Origin: Streptomyces nodosus
GTDB taxonomy: Bacteria; Actinomycetota; Actinomycetes; Streptomycetales; Streptomycetaceae
NCBI RefSeq assembly: GCF_008704995.1
Contig: NZ_CP023747.1
Coordinates: 2,072,501 to 2,136,500 of the forward strand
Length of the DNA: 64,000 bases
Direction of reading: 5' to 3'
Below are positions 63,144-64,000 of the stretch, in pieces. How positions within the stretch are numbered: position 1 is the first letter of the stretch; the number at the start of each line of letters is the position of its first letter. The notes beneath the pieces were generated by a model, which was not told the DNA's origin, ran no database searches, and saw only the letters and a list, made by a program, of their open reading frames with translations. Both the position numbers and the translations under genes were made by a program.

Positions 63144-64000
63144 CTACCGCCGTTCGGTGAGCGGGGTGGGTGTGCTGGGCCGTCGGGCGTGCGGGACGGT
63201 GTCCGGCTGCCGGAGTCCGAAGGTGGTGAAGGCGGTGCGCCGGGGCAGGGGGTAGGGCTCCTTGCCGGTGAGGGAGTTGAGGATGGTGGCGCTGCGCCAG
63301 GCGGCGAGGCCGAGGTCGGGGGTGCCGACGCCGTGGGTGTGGAGTTCGGCGTTCTGGACGTGGACGGTTCCGGTGACGGTGGGGTCGAGGATCATGCGGA
63401 ACTGTTCGTCGATGCGGGGGCGGCCGCTGTCGTCGCGCTGCAGATGGGGGTCGAGTGCGGCGAGGAGGCGGCCGAGGGGGCGTTCGCGGTAGCCGGTGGC
63501 GAGGACGATCGCGTCGGTGACGAGGTGTGAGCGGGTGTGCTGGCGGGTGTGTTCCAGCTGGAGTTCGAGCCGGTCGGTGGGGGTGCGTCGGGCGGTGTGG
63601 ACGGTGATGCCGGGGGTGAGGACGGCGTCGGGCCAGTCTCCGTGGAGGGTGCGCCGGTAGAGCTCGTCGTGGATGGCGGCGATGGTGTCGGCGTCGATGC
63701 CTTTGTGGAGTTGCCATTGGGCGGCGACGAGGCGGTCGCGCTGGGGTTCGTCGAGGGCGTGGAAGTAGCGCGTGTAGTCGGGGGTGAAGTGCTCCAGGCC
63801 GAGTTTGGAGTACTCCATGGGGGCGAAGGCCTCGGTGCGGGCGAGCCAGTGGAGGTGTTCCCGGCCGAGGGGGCGGTGTCGGAGCAGGTCGAGGAAGATC
63901 TCGGCGCCCGACTGGCCGGCGCCGACGACGGTGATGTGTCGGGCGGTGAGGAGTTCGCCGCGGTGCCGTAGGTAGTCGGCGGCGTGGAGGACGGGTGTGC
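63144..64000 (-). CDS. SidA/IucD-type N-hydroxylase (lysine/ornithine), 5' end outside window
   Basis: The visible 285 residues are the C-terminal part of a flavin-dependent N-hydroxylase of lysine, ornithine or a diamine, used for hydroxamate siderophores. The NADPH motif VVGAGQSGAEIF, then PMEYSKLGLEHFTPDYTRYFH, IAAIHDELYRRTLHGD and VLATGYRERPLGRLLAALDP (ATGY motif) are all present. The FAD motif and start codon lie beyond position 64000. A siderophore gene set probably continues to the right. No iron-box is visible in the window since the promoter is outside. The substrate cannot be told from this half. Confidence 0.9.
   Translation of the reverse strand, partial: TPVLHAADYLRHRGELLTARHITVVGAGQSGAEIFLDLLRHRPLGREHLHWLARTEAFAPMEYSKLGLEHFTPDYTRYFHALDEPQRDRLVAAQWQLHKGIDADTIAAIHDELYRRTLHGDWPDAVLTPGITVHTARRTPTDRLELQLEHTRQHTRSHLVTDAIVLATGYRERPLGRLLAALDPHLQRDDSGRPRIDEQFRMILDPTVTGTVHVQNAELHTHGVGTPDLGLAAWRSATILNSLTGKEPYPLPRRTAFTTFGLRQPDTVPHARRPSTPTPLTERR

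Noticed and set aside
59473..63717. A 1414-codon open frame on the minus strand that includes pyk
   Set aside because: Only the first-discussed 478 codons (59473-60909) are pyruvate kinase; the extension is His/Arg/Pro-rich and is antisense to the 5'-nucleotidase gene.

Overview
The window is high-GC (roughly 70%) actinobacterial chromosome. Codon use, GTG starts, purine-rich GGAGG-type ribosome sites alternating with leaderless starts, a WhiJ-type regulator/DUF397/ATPase triad, a 907-residue DNA polymerase I and an ANTAR response regulator all point to Streptomyces. The order uvrA - uvrB - coaE - rpsA - polA - branched-chain amino acid ABC operon - ANTAR regulator - tRNA - pyk looks like the conserved Streptomyces core (recalled, not searched). 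I saw no prophage, insertion sequence, CRISPR array or secondary metabolite cluster, except that a siderophore-type N-hydroxylase runs off the right edge.

Layout. 1-7.1 kb: a HTH regulator, a Rieske lipoprotein, a LacI regulator/sugar kinase pair behind a perfect 26-bp palindrome, and uvrA. 7.2-11.4 kb: a mycothiol-type isomerase, a metallo-beta-lactamase-fold hydrolase, and a polar amino acid ABC operon with overlapping genes. 11.4-17.1 kb, all on the minus strand: two TerD genes (one fused to what looks like a dead FtsK-type ATPase domain), then a putative manganese riboswitch, terC, a cation/proton antiporter and aroQ. 17.2-25.9 kb: uvrB, a MHYT membrane sensor, a secreted glycerophosphodiesterase, a DNA alkyltransferase, a CBS protein, a kinase-like protein without a P-loop, a DUF2293 protein and a gltD with no gltB beside it. 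26-29.6 kb: a methyltransferase and the WhiJ-type triad. 29.6-35.8 kb: small housekeeping genes including a family-5 uracil-DNA glycosylase and coaE. 36-47.5 kb: rpsA, a methyltransferase lacking a normal start codon, hrpB, a DUF917 gene remnant, a two-part cell-wall lytic enzyme, a DUF4184 membrane protein and polA. 47.7-51.5 kb: a YdeP-type molybdopterin oxidoreductase, a thioesterase and a small leaderless two-gene unit. 51.8-57.7 kb: the complete livKHMGF operon. 57.7-60.9 kb: the ANTAR regulator, an atypical tRNA, a free-standing HTH/LAGLIDADG-like gene and pyk. 61.2-64 kb: a Tat-exported 5'-nucleotidase and the truncated hydroxylase.

The most interesting points are: (1) a class-I-shaped tRNA with a leucine anticodon, having its own promoter and terminator, with a homing-endonuclease-like gene 40 bp beyond the terminator; (2) a candidate Mn2+ riboswitch with mutually exclusive hairpins in front of terC-antiporter; (3) a TerD-FtsK-like fusion with no Walker A; (4) a methyltransferase whose well-placed ribosome site points at ATC; (5) the DUF917 remnant between hrpB and the lytic enzyme. 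Several short tandem duplications sit just after stop codons. All family assignments are from reading the sequence; no database search was possible.
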